NCBI RefSeq assembly: GCF_037893015.1
Contig: NC_133663.1
Span: 141,715,128 to 141,779,127, forward strand
Origin: Macrotis lagotis
Taxonomy: Eukaryota > Chordata > Mammalia > Peramelemorphia > Peramelidae
DNA length: 64,000 bases
Direction: 5' to 3'
A program made the position numbers and the translations under genes. Position 1 is the stretch's first letter. Every line of letters begins with the position of its first letter. This document shows positions 48,205-59,400 of this stretch, piece after piece. Below the pieces are notes generated by a model. That model saw only the letters and a program-made list of their open reading frames with translations. It made no database searches and was not told the origin of the DNA.

Positions 48205-48370
48205 TTTACCCATCCAGGGGAAGAAAAAACAAGAGAAAATACACAAAAAACCTAACCCTTTCAAATCTGATGAACACTTTATATATATAATTACCTCTTA
48301 TGTATCTCTTTCCCTTAATCCTAATTCCTCATACTGAAAATTACTAATTTGTGAGCATGTTTATCAACAT
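48205..48370 (+). mobile_element. L1 3' UTR fragment, plus strand
   Basis: CCAGGGGAAGAAAAAACAAG, TTTCAAATCTGATGAACAC, CTCTTTCCCTTAATCC and TCATACTGAAAATTACTAAT match the 3' UTR at 1-530. It ends in the AT microsatellite rather than in a normal tail. Confidence 0.8.

Positions 48371-48426
<56 letters not shown>
48371..48426. repeat. (AT)n microsatellite
   Basis: Dinucleotide run with one AAATATA interruption, directly after the L1 fragment. Confidence 0.95.
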
Positions 48427-48428
<2 letters not shown>

Positions 48429-48487
48429 CCCAAAAAAGAAAATGGATTTATTCAAAGAACATGAAAAAACATATTGAACATGGACAG

Positions 48488-48668
48488 TATTATCCATTTA
48501 AGGGTGACAAATAGTATTCAGCTGGAACTTTGTTTAAGGCAGTGGAAGGTAATAGACTAGAATGTGAAAGAAAGATGAGAGATAGTGTTATTGGGGAAAA
48601 TGCTATGATACAGTCGAAGTATAGTTTTAGTTATCATTCTACAACACCATAAAACCCAAATATTGATT
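48488..48668. repeat. Unclassified direct repeat, copy a
   Basis: Shares TATTATCC, CAGT/CAGCTGGAACT, GGACT/AGACT, AGAATGTGAAAGAAAGATGAG and AAAATGCTATGATACAG with 49329-49509, in the same order and orientation, about 841 bp apart. Confidence 0.85.
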
Positions 48669-49328
48669 CTCCAAACAAGCAATAGCCTTCATATTAATTT
48701 GGGGCTTCTTAGTGGAAAAGTACTTTCAAACAGGACTTTTTTTTTTCTATAGGTTACTTACCTTTCCTTGATAAGAAGAGACCAGGAGAATATGGCTATT
48801 TGTATCACTATCTAGAGAAAAAGTTCATTTAAACAGAATCCTTACTTTCTTAGCATACTGATTTGCTAGACAAAAGATTTTAGAGTGTAGTAAAAGTAAG
48901 AAATCGATCCAATTAAATCCCATTCTCAGTTCAGTTGATATCACAGATAGTAAAAGACATGATAAAGAGGTGAAGAGGTGTTATAATAAACAAAATTGAA
49001 AAAAAATATGTCTGTGACCTGTTATCCCATTTACAAAAGTATGCTTTCTCTGATACATTTTAAAAAGAAACTTTCATTGACTAATTGAAGGCTGACCAGT
49101 CTTCATGTGTCAGTTGGCTAATTCTTTATAGGAGATTGCAACCCCAGTAAGATGGCATAAAATGTACAGAGCTGGAAAGATCATATACCTTAACAACTGG
49201 CACAGTGTTGGAAGAACAGTTGTCCATTGAATGAATGTCTCATCCCAATTAAATAGTCAATTGTCTTTTGATTCATTCCTCTCCCCCGATGCCACTGTTG
49301 TTAAAAAAAAAGGCTTACACTTGGGTTG
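48669..49328. other. No recognisable gene or repeat
   Basis: Sequence between the two repeat copies; no open frame of note. Confidence 0.5.
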
Positions 49329-49509
49329 TATTATCCAGAGGTGGGTGATAACTAGCAGTCAGTTGGAACTATGAATCAGACAGTTTGTGATAATGGACTG
49401 GAATGTGAAAGAAAGATGAGCAATGATATTGGTGGGCAAAATGCTATGATACAGACCAGGTATAGTTTGAGTTACAACACTATAACAATATAAAATCCAG
49501 TGTCTGATG
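49329..49509. repeat. Unclassified direct repeat, copy b
   Basis: Partner of 48488-48668. The shared block GGAATGTGAAAGAAAGATGAG is nearly identical, the rest diverged (~75% by eye). Confidence 0.85.
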
Positions 49510-49929
49510 TTTTTGGCACCAGTGAGCCATGACTCAGTGAAAGTTTCCATGGCATTAATATTTCTTGGACTGTACTCTATTCAGGGAACATAAGGAGGTA
49601 GTTTTTTTCCAATGATTTCCCCCATTACAGATTGTGTGAAGAAATGATAATTAGATACCTAGGATCATGTGAGTTCAAAGAGGTACCAGAGAGGAAAAAG
49701 ATGACCCAGGATATTGTCCTTTAAGATACTGACATTTAACAAACATGGTATCTTTTAATAGACATATTTTAGTTATCTCAAAAATGATATATCCAAAAAA
49801 AACTCAGTATCTTTTATTGTTGTTGTTTTGTTTTTCCCCACTAAATTCTGCCATTTCTGTTGAAGGTATTATTCTCTTTTCTAATGGAAAGGTTCATATC
49901 CATAGGATAATCTTCCTTATTCTCCCTTG

Positions 49930-50465
49930 ATTTACATATCTAATCAGTTGTTAAGTCTTGCTTTTACCATTACAACATCCATATTATATGATCCCATTTT
50001 GTTATCTCATTCTACCACCATCCTTGCAGAAATCTTTTATGATAGTGATCTAATTGGTCCTCTTGCCTCAAGGGTCTCTATATTTCAATCACTTCTCATT
50101 CATTTCACAAAGTGATTTTCCTAAGAAGTAAATATAAACTTTTACATCCCTTATTTCAATGGCTCTCTACTTGTTCTAGAAAAAAAATTAATATTTTTCA
50201 TTTAAAAACCTTCATAAACTACTTTCTTAGTCTTTTTACACTTTAATCTATAATCTGTATTTGTCACATTGTTATCACACAACACTCTCCTATCTCTGTG
50301 CTTTTTTAGTGATAGCTTTCCTCCAGAGTTGGAGTACTCTCTTTCTTCACTTCTGCTCCTTAGCATTGTTTCTTTCAAGACTCAAATCTCACCTTCTGCA
50401 TGACTTTTATTTTCTAATTCTTCTTAGCTTCTTTTCATCTGAGTTTGCTTTTTAGCTCCACTGTA
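49930..50465 (+). repeat. L2 LINE remnant, plus strand, 5' part of a split copy
   Basis: ATTTCAATGGCTCTCTAC, CTTTCTTCACTTCTGC, TTTCTTTCAAGACTCAAATC and CACCTTCTGCATGAC are L2 3'-region words in order. The copy continues after the SINE at 50480-50722. The open frames 49927-50115 and 50261-50455 lie in it and are not genes. Confidence 0.65.
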
Positions 50466-50479
50466 TGAATGCATTTACT

Positions 50480-50722
50480 TGTGGTTTTTCAGTCATTTCA
50501 ATTTTGTCTGACATTTTGTGACCTCATTTGGGATTTTCTTGGCAAACACATTGGAGCAATTTGTGATATCCTCCTTCAGCTTATTTTGCATATGAAAAAA
50601 CTGAGGCAAACAGGATCAAGTGACTTGCCCAGTATTAGTAAGTGTATGAGACCAGATATAAATTTAGGTCTTCCTGATTCCAGGCCTATTGCTTTATCAA
50701 AAAGCATTCCTTAGCTCCCTTA
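50480..50722 (-). mobile_element. MAR1-type SINE nested in L2, minus strand
   Basis: TTTTGTGACCTCATTTGGG, TTTTCTTGGCAAACACATTGG, AAAAACTGAGGCAAACAGG, AGTGACTTGCCC and GATTCCAGGCC in reverse SINE order. L2 sequence resumes directly on the right. Confidence 0.88.
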
Positions 50723-50850
50723 AATAATTAAATCTATTTATTTACACATATCTTCCCAGTAGAATGTGAGAACCTTGAGAGTAAGGACTATTTTTACCTT
50801 AATTTAGCCCAGTGGTGGGCACACAGAAAGCTCTTTGTATAAGGGTTATT
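50723..50850 (+). repeat. L2 LINE 3' end, right part of a split copy
   Basis: GTAGAATGTGAGAACCTTGAG, AGTAAGGACTATTTTTACC and CAGTGGTGGGCACACAG are the L2 terminal words, continuing 49930-50465. Confidence 0.7.
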
Positions 50851-51423
50851 ATTATCATTATTAAAATATATATATGTAATTACATATGTCTGACTGATGG
50901 TGATCTAACACAGATGATTGTGAATGAAACAGGAAGACATGGAGAGAAACATATCATGAAATTTTACAGAGAAATGTTGGCCAAAATCAACATGTCAAAA
51001 ACAATAGAAAGATGAAGACAAATATTAAGAAAAGTTCATCAACTTTCATCATTAAATCAGTTTTAATACCTTAATGAAGAACAACATAAATAAAGTAATG
51101 GAGTCATAAGATAATTGACAAGAGACTGAGAAAGGGCTTTGAGATAAGTAAGTGGAGAAAGTACGTGTGAATGATACTAGCATTCTTAGATTGAATAAAA
51201 AGAGTGTCATTGGGCAATTTCTTGAGTAAAGAATAAGATCCAATGAAATGTTTGTTTGGTTGATTGTTTTACTTTTGTCTTGATTTATTTTTTATGATAA
51301 GATAGGGGCATTTCTTAGAGTGTTAAGAATGAGCCTAAGAAACTGTCAAGACACTGAAAACTAGAGAAAGGGGAAAGCATAAGCAGAGTTATTTTCTATA
51401 GTAGGAATATGAATTTGTTAGAG
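50851..51423. other. No recognisable gene or repeat
   Basis: AT-rich spacer; 67-codon frame 50812-51015 crosses the L2 end and is not supported. Confidence 0.5.
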
Positions 51424-51654
51424 TAGAGGTATCAAATATATGATCCATAAGTTTCATGTAGCCCATAACACTCCTGAATATGTCTTGAATGGGATGAAGC
51501 TGTAATTGAGAAATTAGAAAAACCACATTAAATGCAATAAAACATTCATAGTATTGCATTTTAAAAATACAGTCAATATGTTGCCCATAGACATTTTCCT
51601 AAATGGGGTAGTAGTTGTCCCTGTTTCTATTTAAGTTTAATAACACTAGTGTAA
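51424..51654. mobile_element. hAT-like non-autonomous DNA transposon
   Basis: Left end TAGAGGTATCAAAT and right end GTTTAATAACACTAGT are approximate inverted repeats of the 'CAGxGGTGTCAAAC' type. Inside are CATGTAGCCCATAACACTCC and ATATGTTGCCCATAGAC, typical of MER5/Charlie-like short hAT elements. No transposase. The exact family and the target duplication are uncertain. Confidence 0.6.
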
Positions 51655-53239
51655 AGCACAAAAACAAGAATCAATTTTCCAGTAATTGACTGGAGGAAAG
51701 CAAGTGATAAGGGGAAAGTGTTCAATAGAAGAAACAGATTGGCAAGTTAGTATTGCTATTACTATTTCATAGTAGTTATGGATTCAAATGTTGACTGCAA
51801 TTTTGGGGGGTTTTTTTGCAGTTAACTTGGAAAAGTCATTTAGCTTTTCAGTGTTATAAACTACTAAGTTTATGTATAAGAGCAATTAGTAATCTGTATT
51901 ATTAGAGTGATTTTGAACATGTTGGGAGTTTCTTATACAAACAAAGTGAAAGTTTTATTTTTTTCCCTTCAGATGACAAGTGTGTTCATAATAGATGTTC
52001 ATGATTTTCCATTTAAGTAAGAGATGAATTCACCTTCTGAAAATATATCTGTCATGTAACATTGTGGTACTTGAAGTGATGGAATAATATTTAGAAAAGC
52101 CACAGAGAAAACATCATCATATATTAATGAAATTTCAGTTCAGACTACACAATGGCAATTTGTATTATACTTTATCAGTATAATTGCAGAACTTCCATCA
52201 TCAACATTAGGCAGCTTACTACAATTTCAGTAAGAGTTTAAGGCAGTGATGTTGATGGGTTTTTTTGGGACTTTTCTCCCCTTTCTTCAGTGGCCAACTT
52301 TGATACTTGATCATGATTAAGTAATGATTTTGAGTATTGTTATGGTGAGCAGTATAAAATGATGAGAGTCAGAGTCAGTGGGCATAAGTGGTACTTTCTC
52401 TATTCTCAGGTTCAGTGCCATTTGTCATTTTTAAAGAGTACAGATAAGTTAAATGATCAGTTCTATCATTTTGAACTCCATAACCCATCATAGTATTGGA
52501 CTTTTGGGTTGTTAACATCCTCTTGACTACTATTAGGATAGTAGCTCACAAAAACTTCCATATTTTTCTTACATGTGAATTACCATTTAATTCTTCTTTC
52601 CTAACCTACAATTTACAATTGATTTAACTCTCATTTTATAATTAACATTAAGTCTAATTAATAAATTCATATTAACTAAAACATTTACATTTATCTCTAA
52701 TCAATTTCAACTTCTATACATAAGTCATCATTGATTTTCTAAAATAACACTTTCATTGTCTAAGCTCTTTCTATTCTATGAAAACACTTTTTCTTTTAAT
52801 GTCCTCTGTCATTCACTGTGGTAGCAATGCAATATAATTTTGTCATAAGTTTAAAAAAAATTAAAAATGACTAATTTATTCATCCAAATTATTGACAAAT
52901 TATTTATAGCATTTGACAAATGAAAAATTCCTTAGAGATTTCCTTCTGAGATCAAGTTACATTATATATATATGAAGTATCCAGATAATAGTAAATCCAC
53001 ATGCCTCTAACATGATGAATCTCTCTTCTATTTTTCCCACTGAGATGACAGTAGAAATTATTTCACATGATTTAGTGAATTCTGTATATGATATTCACAA
53101 ATGATTTAATCAGAATTTATTATCATTGATTAAAGCTCTGTATTTTCTATGAAAGATGGTTGAGTGAATAAAATAATACCAATAAAAAGGCACAGTCTTT
53201 AAATACATTAACTGATTTCTTTTTATGTAAAAACATGTA
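51655..53239. other. No recognisable gene or repeat
   Basis: 1.6 kb of AT-rich, non-repetitive-looking DNA with G6-T6 runs near 51811 and T-rich tracts. No open frame above ~60 codons. Confidence 0.5.
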
Positions 53240-53244
53240 ATTAA

Positions 53245-53480
53245 AAGGGTATCATTATTGGGTCATAATGTAGGATATAGAATGCTGACCTGGAAGCAGG
53301 AAGATTCATCTGACATCAGAAACTTACTAACTATAAGACCCTGAGCTAACCACTTAATTGTGTTTACCTCAACTTCTTCATTTGTAAAATGAGTTGGGGA
53401 AGACAAATCATTACTGTATCTCTGCCAAGAAAACCACAAATGGAGTCACAAAGAGTTGATCGTAATCTAAAAATGATACA
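53245..53480 (+). mobile_element. MAR1-type SINE, plus strand
   Basis: GAATGCTGACCTGGAAGCAGG, AAGATTCATCTGACATCAG, AACCACTTAATTGTGTTTACC, TTCATTTGTAAAATGAGTTGG and CACAAATGGAGTCACAAAGAG follow the family order. It immediately precedes an L1 5' end. Confidence 0.85.
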
Positions 53481-54059
53481 GCAGTAGATTTCTGAGGGTG
53501 GAGTAAAGATAGCAGCATAAAACAAGGAAATTCCTGGAGTTTTCCCAGAAGCAATTTTAAATGAAGTCTCTAAACAGATCCTGAAAAAAAAAAAAGAACT
53601 CACAAGAAAAAAGGAAAAATAAACAACAACAAAAAAAGAGAATGAAAAAAGTTTTCACCTTGGGATATTACAGGTAAACTTCTGGTAAAAGAGGAGTATG
53701 CCCCAGCACTGGCAGGAGAGCTGGAAGGCCAGTGAGAGACTCTTAGCTAGGGTAGCTCAAGTCCAGGCTTAGCAAGTCAGCAGTGCAATAGGTCAGTAAT
53801 GAGAATTCCTCAGCTGAAAAGTCAAAGTTCGAACCCCAGTAATATTAGTGCAATTAATATGATTGAATTGGTCTACTTAATGTAGAGAACAAGCCAATAG
53901 CAATTAAAATGCCATAGGCAAGTGGTAAGCAAATGAGCAAACCTCTGGTTCCAACACAAAAACTTTGTAACTGTGCTCCCTTTACTCAAAGAGCAGAGTT
54001 CAAGGATCAAAATGAGCAAAATAACAAAAAAGGCACTAACCATAAAAATCTGTTCATCT

Positions 54060-54995
54060 GATACTTACAACAAAAATCATCTCAGAAGAGGAAAGTAGTA
54101 ACAATATGGTCTACATGTGGAACCTGAAAGGGATTATGAATTGTCTCAAATCCAAAAAGCTCTCTTAGAAGAACTTGAAAAGGATTTGAAAAAAAAAGCA
54201 GAGAGAAAGAAGAAAAATGGAGAAAAGAAATGACAGTCATTTAGAAGTATGAAAAATTGATTTAATAAAATAATACCTTTAAAATAAAATTGAACAAAGG
54301 AAAAAAGAAATCAACTGTTTTCAAAGTAAAATGAACAAATTGGGAAAGGAAAGGAAACACTAAAGCTAAAAGAAGAAAGCAAGATTCTAAATATTACAAT
54401 TGGACAAATGAAAATGAATGACTCTGTGAAACACAAGATTCCATTAAGCAAAACTAAAAGAATGAAAAAACAGAAGAAACTGTTAAGTATATCTTAGGAA
54501 TATAGATCCAGGATAGATAATCTATGAATTCTTGGTTTACTTGAAAGACACTATCAAAAAAGAGAATGGACAACATCATGCAGGAAATTATCATGGAAAA
54601 CTGCCCCGACATCCTAGGAGAAGGAAAAAATATCCTCAAAAGAATCCATTGATCACCCTCAGCAAGAGATCCCAAAATAAAGACTCCAAGGAATATTATA
54701 GTCAAAATTCAGAATTTTACGTTAAAGGAAAAAAAATAGTGTAAGATGTCAAAAAGAATCCATTTAAATACCAGGAAGTCACAGTCAAGATTACATACTA
54801 CTTATCAACTTCAACATTAAAAACCTGGGGATCCCAGAGAATGATGGTGTAGTGGGCAAAGGACCTTGAATTTCAACTATCCCACAAAATTCAATATATT
54901 CTTTCAGGGACAAGATGAATTTTCAAAAAAAAATAGAGAGCTTTTAAACGTAATTGTTGAAAAGATCAGAATTGAACAGAAAATTTGACTTCAAA
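54060..54995 (+). pseudogene. L1 ORF1, broken
   Basis: Encodes the degraded L1 RNA-binding protein. The N-terminal part is Lys/Glu-rich and helical (EELEKDLKKKA-like at ~54165-54205). The central part carries the block equivalent to 'ENCPDIL' (~54597-54615) and the 'ERDPK...TPRNIV' block (~54665-54700), shifted out of frame. The end is NRKFDFKYK-like at ~54975-54995. Stops and frameshifts throughout. The open frame 54532-54744 is read in a shifted frame and is not a gene. Confidence 0.65.
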
Positions 54996-55485
54996 TACAA
55001 GACTCAAGAAATATGTAAAAAAGAGAAATGAAAAAAATCATTTGAGACTAAGAAAAAACTTTTAGTTAATACTAAATGAGAAGATAACACATGTAGCTCT
55101 TGAAAATTTTCTTCTCTTAGGACTGTTGAAAGGGCATTTAGACAGAGGGTGTGGCGTATAAATTGATCATGAAATGATGACTTTTTTTAAGCTATGAGGG
55201 GTGTATTTCTATTGGGAAAACTGAGAGAGGGTATTTTATGAATTTAAATTCTATTAGGATAGTTTAAAAGAGTATTCTTTGACAGAGGGTTGGAGTATAA
55301 GATAGGATTAAAGCAAATAAGACATGTAAAAATGATCATACTGGTAGAATTAGAGGATAATTAATACCACATGAAGAAGCACAAAGAATCTATTATAGCA
55401 GAGGGAAGGGAGGGAGAGTGAAATAGGGAGAGTGAAAAATGATGAGTAAAACTTACTCTCACAGATTTGGCTCTAAGAAGAAATG

Positions 55486-55508
55486 ATATATATATATATA
55501 TATATATT
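55486..55508. repeat. (AT)n microsatellite
   Basis: Short TA run in the L1 spacer. Confidence 0.9.
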
Positions 55509-56079
55509 CTTAAATGGGAAATGTATCCTACCCTACAGGGAGATATGAGAGAAAAGGGTAAATAACAGTGTGAGGCAAGAAACAATCAAAATTAAAAAAA
55601 AAAACATTAGTACAGAGAGATAAGGGGAAGGGAGAGAGAGAAAAATACAAATGGGGGAAGATAGAATGGAGGGAAAGGAAAAAATAAGTTTCTGAACAAG
55701 TAAAACCAATTCAATGAAGATTAGAAGCAATTTTTACTGCTGGTGCTTCTGGTAAAGGTCTAATTTTAAAATATATAGAAAAGTAAGTCAAGTTTATCAG
55801 GATATAAGTCATTTCTTATTTGATAAATGATCAAAGGATATGAATTAGCAATTTTCAGATAAGTTAAAACTATCTATAATTATAAAATATTCCAAATCAT
55901 TATTAACTAGAGAAATACAAATTAAAATTACTCAGAGATAACACCTCACTCCTATCACATTGGCTAAAATGACAAAAAAGGAAAATGATCAATATGGAGA
56001 CCATGTGAACTGAGATTCTGGAGAGAAATTTGCAACTATGTCCAAATGGGAATAAAATTGTACATACCTAGGACTAACA

Positions 56080-56350
56080 AAAGTTGATTCACTTCTGAGT
56101 AATCTTTTCTGTTTAATTTGAAATTATATTCCAGAAAAATTGGACAGTTCACAGATACAGCAATAATACCTGCTTTTCAGACATATTTTTAAAAATTATT
56201 TTGCCTCTTTTCCCACAGACTGTCCAAGAATGGTCATTTTTCTTTCTTTTTTCATTTATCTAAGCAGATGAGTTTGAATCGGAACATTAGAACTGCTTTA
56301 ATTTGGATTTATCCAATAATCAATGTTTTGGAGCATTTCAAAAAACGTTA
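56080..56350 (-). mobile_element. L1 ORF2 C-terminal fragment, minus strand, inverted against its neighbour
   Basis: AAAATTGGACAGTTCACAG, AAGAATGGTCATTTTTC, CTGCTTTAATTTGG and AATCAATGTTTTGGAGCATTTC are reverse-complement L1 ORF2 end sequence. It covers partly the same L1 segment that closes the plus-strand element at 55.9-56.07 kb. Confidence 0.7.
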
Positions 56351-56354
56351 GCTA

Positions 56355-57100
56355 AATCTATTGATAGTTTGGATTTCTACCTTTGTTAATTATTAGTAAG
56401 CATACACCCAGATGACTTCAAGATGAAGAATGCTATCCAGTTCCTGATAAAGAAATAATTGATTCAAAGGACAAAATTTGATTTATTTATAAAATGAACT
56501 TTCCTGCATAGTTAAAGAATTCAAATTTTTGAAAGAGCAGAAGTTCCAGATATATAGTCTATTGATTCTTCATTTACAATCAAAGGATAGTTAGGGCATA
56601 ATTTCAGAACTATTGGGTCACTTGATCTTTCCAACTCTTGTGCATTTGATTCTGTAGCTTACCTTTTGAACCCTTTACATAGTCCATCTCTCTAACTAAC
56701 AATTCAGACCCTACTTCTTAATTCTAATATTAGTCGCATTCCCACAGTCATGGTTGAAATAAAAGCATTTCCAGCCTTTATTAATTTATCAAGACAAACA
56801 CCTAATTAATATGAAGTAGCAAAAGCAGTATGAGAAGGAATAAGACCAGAGGGTGACAATTTTCATTATTGCTGTTGATTGAATTTGGGAGATTTACAAG
56901 AGAATAAAAACTAAACAATTACAAATTAAGATCATAGACCTACAAGTGTTAGGAAAAAAGACTTTGAATGATCAGAGATGAAGTTGATCTTCTATAGCTA
57001 CAGAAAAGAATACTATGATACAATAAGAAATATATCCTTGGAGAGCTTTAACAATTCACAGACAGAAAATGCAAGAAAAAAAATAAAAATACATTGATTC
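56355..57100. other. No recognisable gene or repeat
   Basis: AT-rich spacer without supported features. Confidence 0.5.
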
Positions 57101-57114
57101 TAAATGTAATTATG

Positions 57115-57304
57115 GGGGCGGCTAGGTGGTGTAGTAGATAAAGCACTGGCCTTGGAGTCAGGAGTACCTGGGTTCAAATCCGGTCTCAGACACTTAATAA
57201 TTATCTAGCTGTGTGGCCTTGGGCAAGCCACTTAACCCTGTTTGCCTTGCAAAAAAACACCTAAAAGTAAATAAAGAAATCAACAAATAAATAAGTAAAT
57301 AAAT
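57115..57304 (+). mobile_element. WSINE1-like SINE, plus strand, with perfect target duplication and long tail
   Basis: GGGCGGCTAGGTGGTGTAG, GAGTCAGGAGTACCTGG, GGGTTCAAATCCGGTC, GGGCAAGCCACTTAACCC and a 45-bp A-rich tail of AAATAAGT-like units. Flanked by AAATGTAATTATG at 57102-57114 and 57305-57317. Confidence 0.95.
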
Positions 57305-57924
57305 AAATGTAATTATGCAAATTAAAAGTATGAACAGTCACTAAAGTGAAATATAGACTATAAATAAGTTAAATTATTTTTAAATTAAATAAATGAGTAA
57401 GAAGCTTTAACTTTAAGTGAAATATAGATCTATAAATAAGTAAATTTAACTAAAATCAGTAAGTTTAACTTTACTAAGATGTAATGGGATTTGATGGATC
57501 CTTGAATACAACAATATAAGTATGTATCTCATTTAAAAGGAACATAATAAAATTAAAAGATGTTGAGAAAGTATTGCATAAAATAGAGATGCTCATTTGA
57601 GAATGGAATGAGAAAAGATTGAAATAGTTGAAGTTTTGAAAAATGTCAGAAATATATTTTAATGAAGTTATAAATTGATTCAAACACTGTGAACATATAT
57701 TAGAAATTAAACTAAGAAAATGGCTAAAATACCTGTAACATTTGATCCAAAAAGCCAAGTTAAGCAAATATCCTGAAGATCACAATAACAACAAAGGTAC
57801 CATCCATATGAAATTGTTTTTGGTAGCAGTTTTATTTATAAATCTTAGCTTTCAATACAGAACCCCCCCAAAAGCAGATATTCCTCAGATATTTCTTAAA
57901 TAATATGTTATTCTTCTACACTAA

Positions 57925-58090
57925 GAGTGGGGAAACTTGTTCTGCCAATAACATCATTCACAGGCTATAATTGGTCCAACATTTAATTAATTCACCACTA
58001 AAAATTTCCTAGTTTTATTGAATTTCCAATTTCCAATCCTGCATGTGGTGGCCTCCGCAATGCCAGATCAATACAAACAGCAGACTAGAG
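57925..58090 (-). repeat. Unclassified hAT-like repeat, minus copy
   Basis: Reverse complement of words found at 62356-62545: TTGATCTGG, CCACATGCAG, AATTCAATAAAACTAGGA, TTTTTAG(T/G)TGGTGAATTAATTAA. The terminal GTGGGGAAC-like motif suggests a short hAT element. Confidence 0.7.
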
Positions 58091-58107
58091 TTTTCCCATT
58101 TTTTGTA

Positions 58108-58150
58108 ATATATATATATCTATATATATCTATATCTATATATATATATT
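58108..58150. repeat. (AT)n/(ATCT)n microsatellite
   Basis: TATATATCTATA units. Confidence 0.9.
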
Positions 58151-58354
58151 TATATAATGAAATAATGTATATCAAAGATTTATGAGAAAATTTTATTAAG
58201 TGATGCAAAATGAACTTGACATAATGAGGAAATCAATGATGTACAAAATGATTAGGAAAAAATAACTAGAAAGAACAAAAATGAAGGAATTGAAACTGAA
58301 GCTTTTCAATTTATAATGTCCTCAAATGAGCATCTGTCTATTTTGTATGAAATA

Positions 58355-58640
58355 CTCTATCTAATGCTATGTATTTTTTCTGCTGCTTTGTCTGAGATAA
58401 GGATTGCGACCCTTGATTTTTTTTACTTCAGCTGAAGCAAAATATATTTTGCTCCAAACTTTTACCTTTACTCTATATGTATCTCTGCTTCAAATGTGTT
58501 TCTTGTAAGCAGCATATTGTAGGATTCTGGTTTTTAATCCACTCTGCTATTTGCTTAAATTTTAAGGGAGAGTTTATCCCATTCACATTCAAAGCTATGA
58601 TTACTAATTCTTTATTGCCCTCCATGCTATCTTCCCTCTG
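58355..58640 (-). pseudogene. L1 ORF2 endonuclease N-terminus, truncated
   Basis: From the ATG at 58623-58621: MEGNKELVIIALNVNGINSP, then KQIAEWIKNQNPTICCLQET, the start of the AP-type endonuclease with the conserved catalytic-site Asn (LNVNG) and Glu (QETHLK). Cleaner than the other copy, but it ends after about 90 codons. Confidence 0.85.
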
Positions 58641-59400
58641 TTTGTATTTTTTCCCCCTTTCTCCCCACTTATCCATATTTCTCAGTATTTTGTTTCTGAA
58701 TATGACCCCCCTTCAGTGTGTTTGCCCTCCTATATCACACCCTCCCCTTTCTTTCCCCTTTCCCTTTTTCCCTTTTCCCTTCCCTTCCTTTTGTTATTTA
58801 CCCTTTCCCCCATTCCCCTTCCCTTTATCTGTCTCCCCCTCCCCTTTTCCCCTTTTAATACTTGAAAAGTTAGATGTTTTATAAGTTAATTGAGTATGTG
58901 TAGATTGACTTTAAGCCAAGTCTGATGAGAAGAAGATTCAGGTGTTCCTCCTCTGCTCCCTTCTTTCCCTCTATTACCATAGTTTTTTTATACCTCTTAG
59001 TGTAATGAAATTTGTCCCATTCACTCCCCTCCCTCCTCCAGTCTCTTTCGTGTCCCTCTTTTTAATGAGGTAGTGTTTTTTAGATCATTCTATCTAAGTC
59101 ATAGAAAATTCTGAGTGCTTGTCCCTTCTAGTTCAGTATATTCTATTGAATAGAGTCAAAATTCCTGAGCATTATGAGGGTCTTTCTCCCAAGTGGGGTC
59201 AAAATCAGTTACATCTCTTTAGATAGCAGTCTCATGGATAGGTCATGAATGTCCTTTATTTCTGGCTAGGTATATTCTTTCTGTTAGAGTTACAGTTCTC
59301 AAGATTTATGAGAATCTTATTCCACACCCATTCTGGGATATAGCCAGTTTCAACTTACTGGATTGCATATTTTTTCCTTTTACTGCCATCTCTTTTTTTT
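58640..59400 (-). other. L1 inter-ORF spacer, strand-biased
   Basis: Pyrimidine-rich plus strand (CCCTTTCCCC runs at 58740-58860), equivalent to 18776-19529. The 135-codon plus frame at 58477-58884, Pro/Phe/Ser-rich, is an artefact of this tract and the antisense of ORF2. Confidence 0.8.

Larger units (their letters stand above)
53490..56070 (+). mobile_element. L1 with most of ORF2 missing, plus strand
   Basis: 5' UTR starts GAGGGTGGAGTAAAGATAGC. ORF1 covers ~54060-54990, the inter-ORF spacer ~55000-55730 (CCACATGAAGAAGCACAAAG, purine-rich), and then only the last part of ORF2 is found from ~55735 (AAAGGTCTAATTTTAAAATA, AAAGGATATGAATTAGC, CACCTCACTCCTATCACATTGG). About 3 kb of ORF2 is absent. 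It stops at ~56070, where L1 in the opposite orientation begins. Either a half-L1-type or spliced copy, or an internal deletion. Confidence 0.7.
57490..58350 (+). mobile_element. Older L1 3' end, plus strand, interrupted
   Basis: TGGCTAAAATACCTGTAAC, TTTGATCCAAAAAGCC, TTTGGTAGCAGTTTTATTT and, after an interrupting repeat, AAGTGATGCAAAATGAACTTG and GAAAGAACAAAAATGAAGG follow the order of an older marsupial L1 3' end. Interrupted by the repeat at 57925-58090 and AT microsatellite at 58108-58150. The 97-codon minus frame at 57767-57474 is its antisense shadow. Confidence 0.55.

Noticed and set aside
58477..58884. 135-codon plus-strand open frame rich in Pro, Phe and Ser
   Set aside because: It is the antisense of the L1 ORF2 start plus the pyrimidine-rich L1 spacer. 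The same kind of frame appears at 18803-19054 for the same reason.
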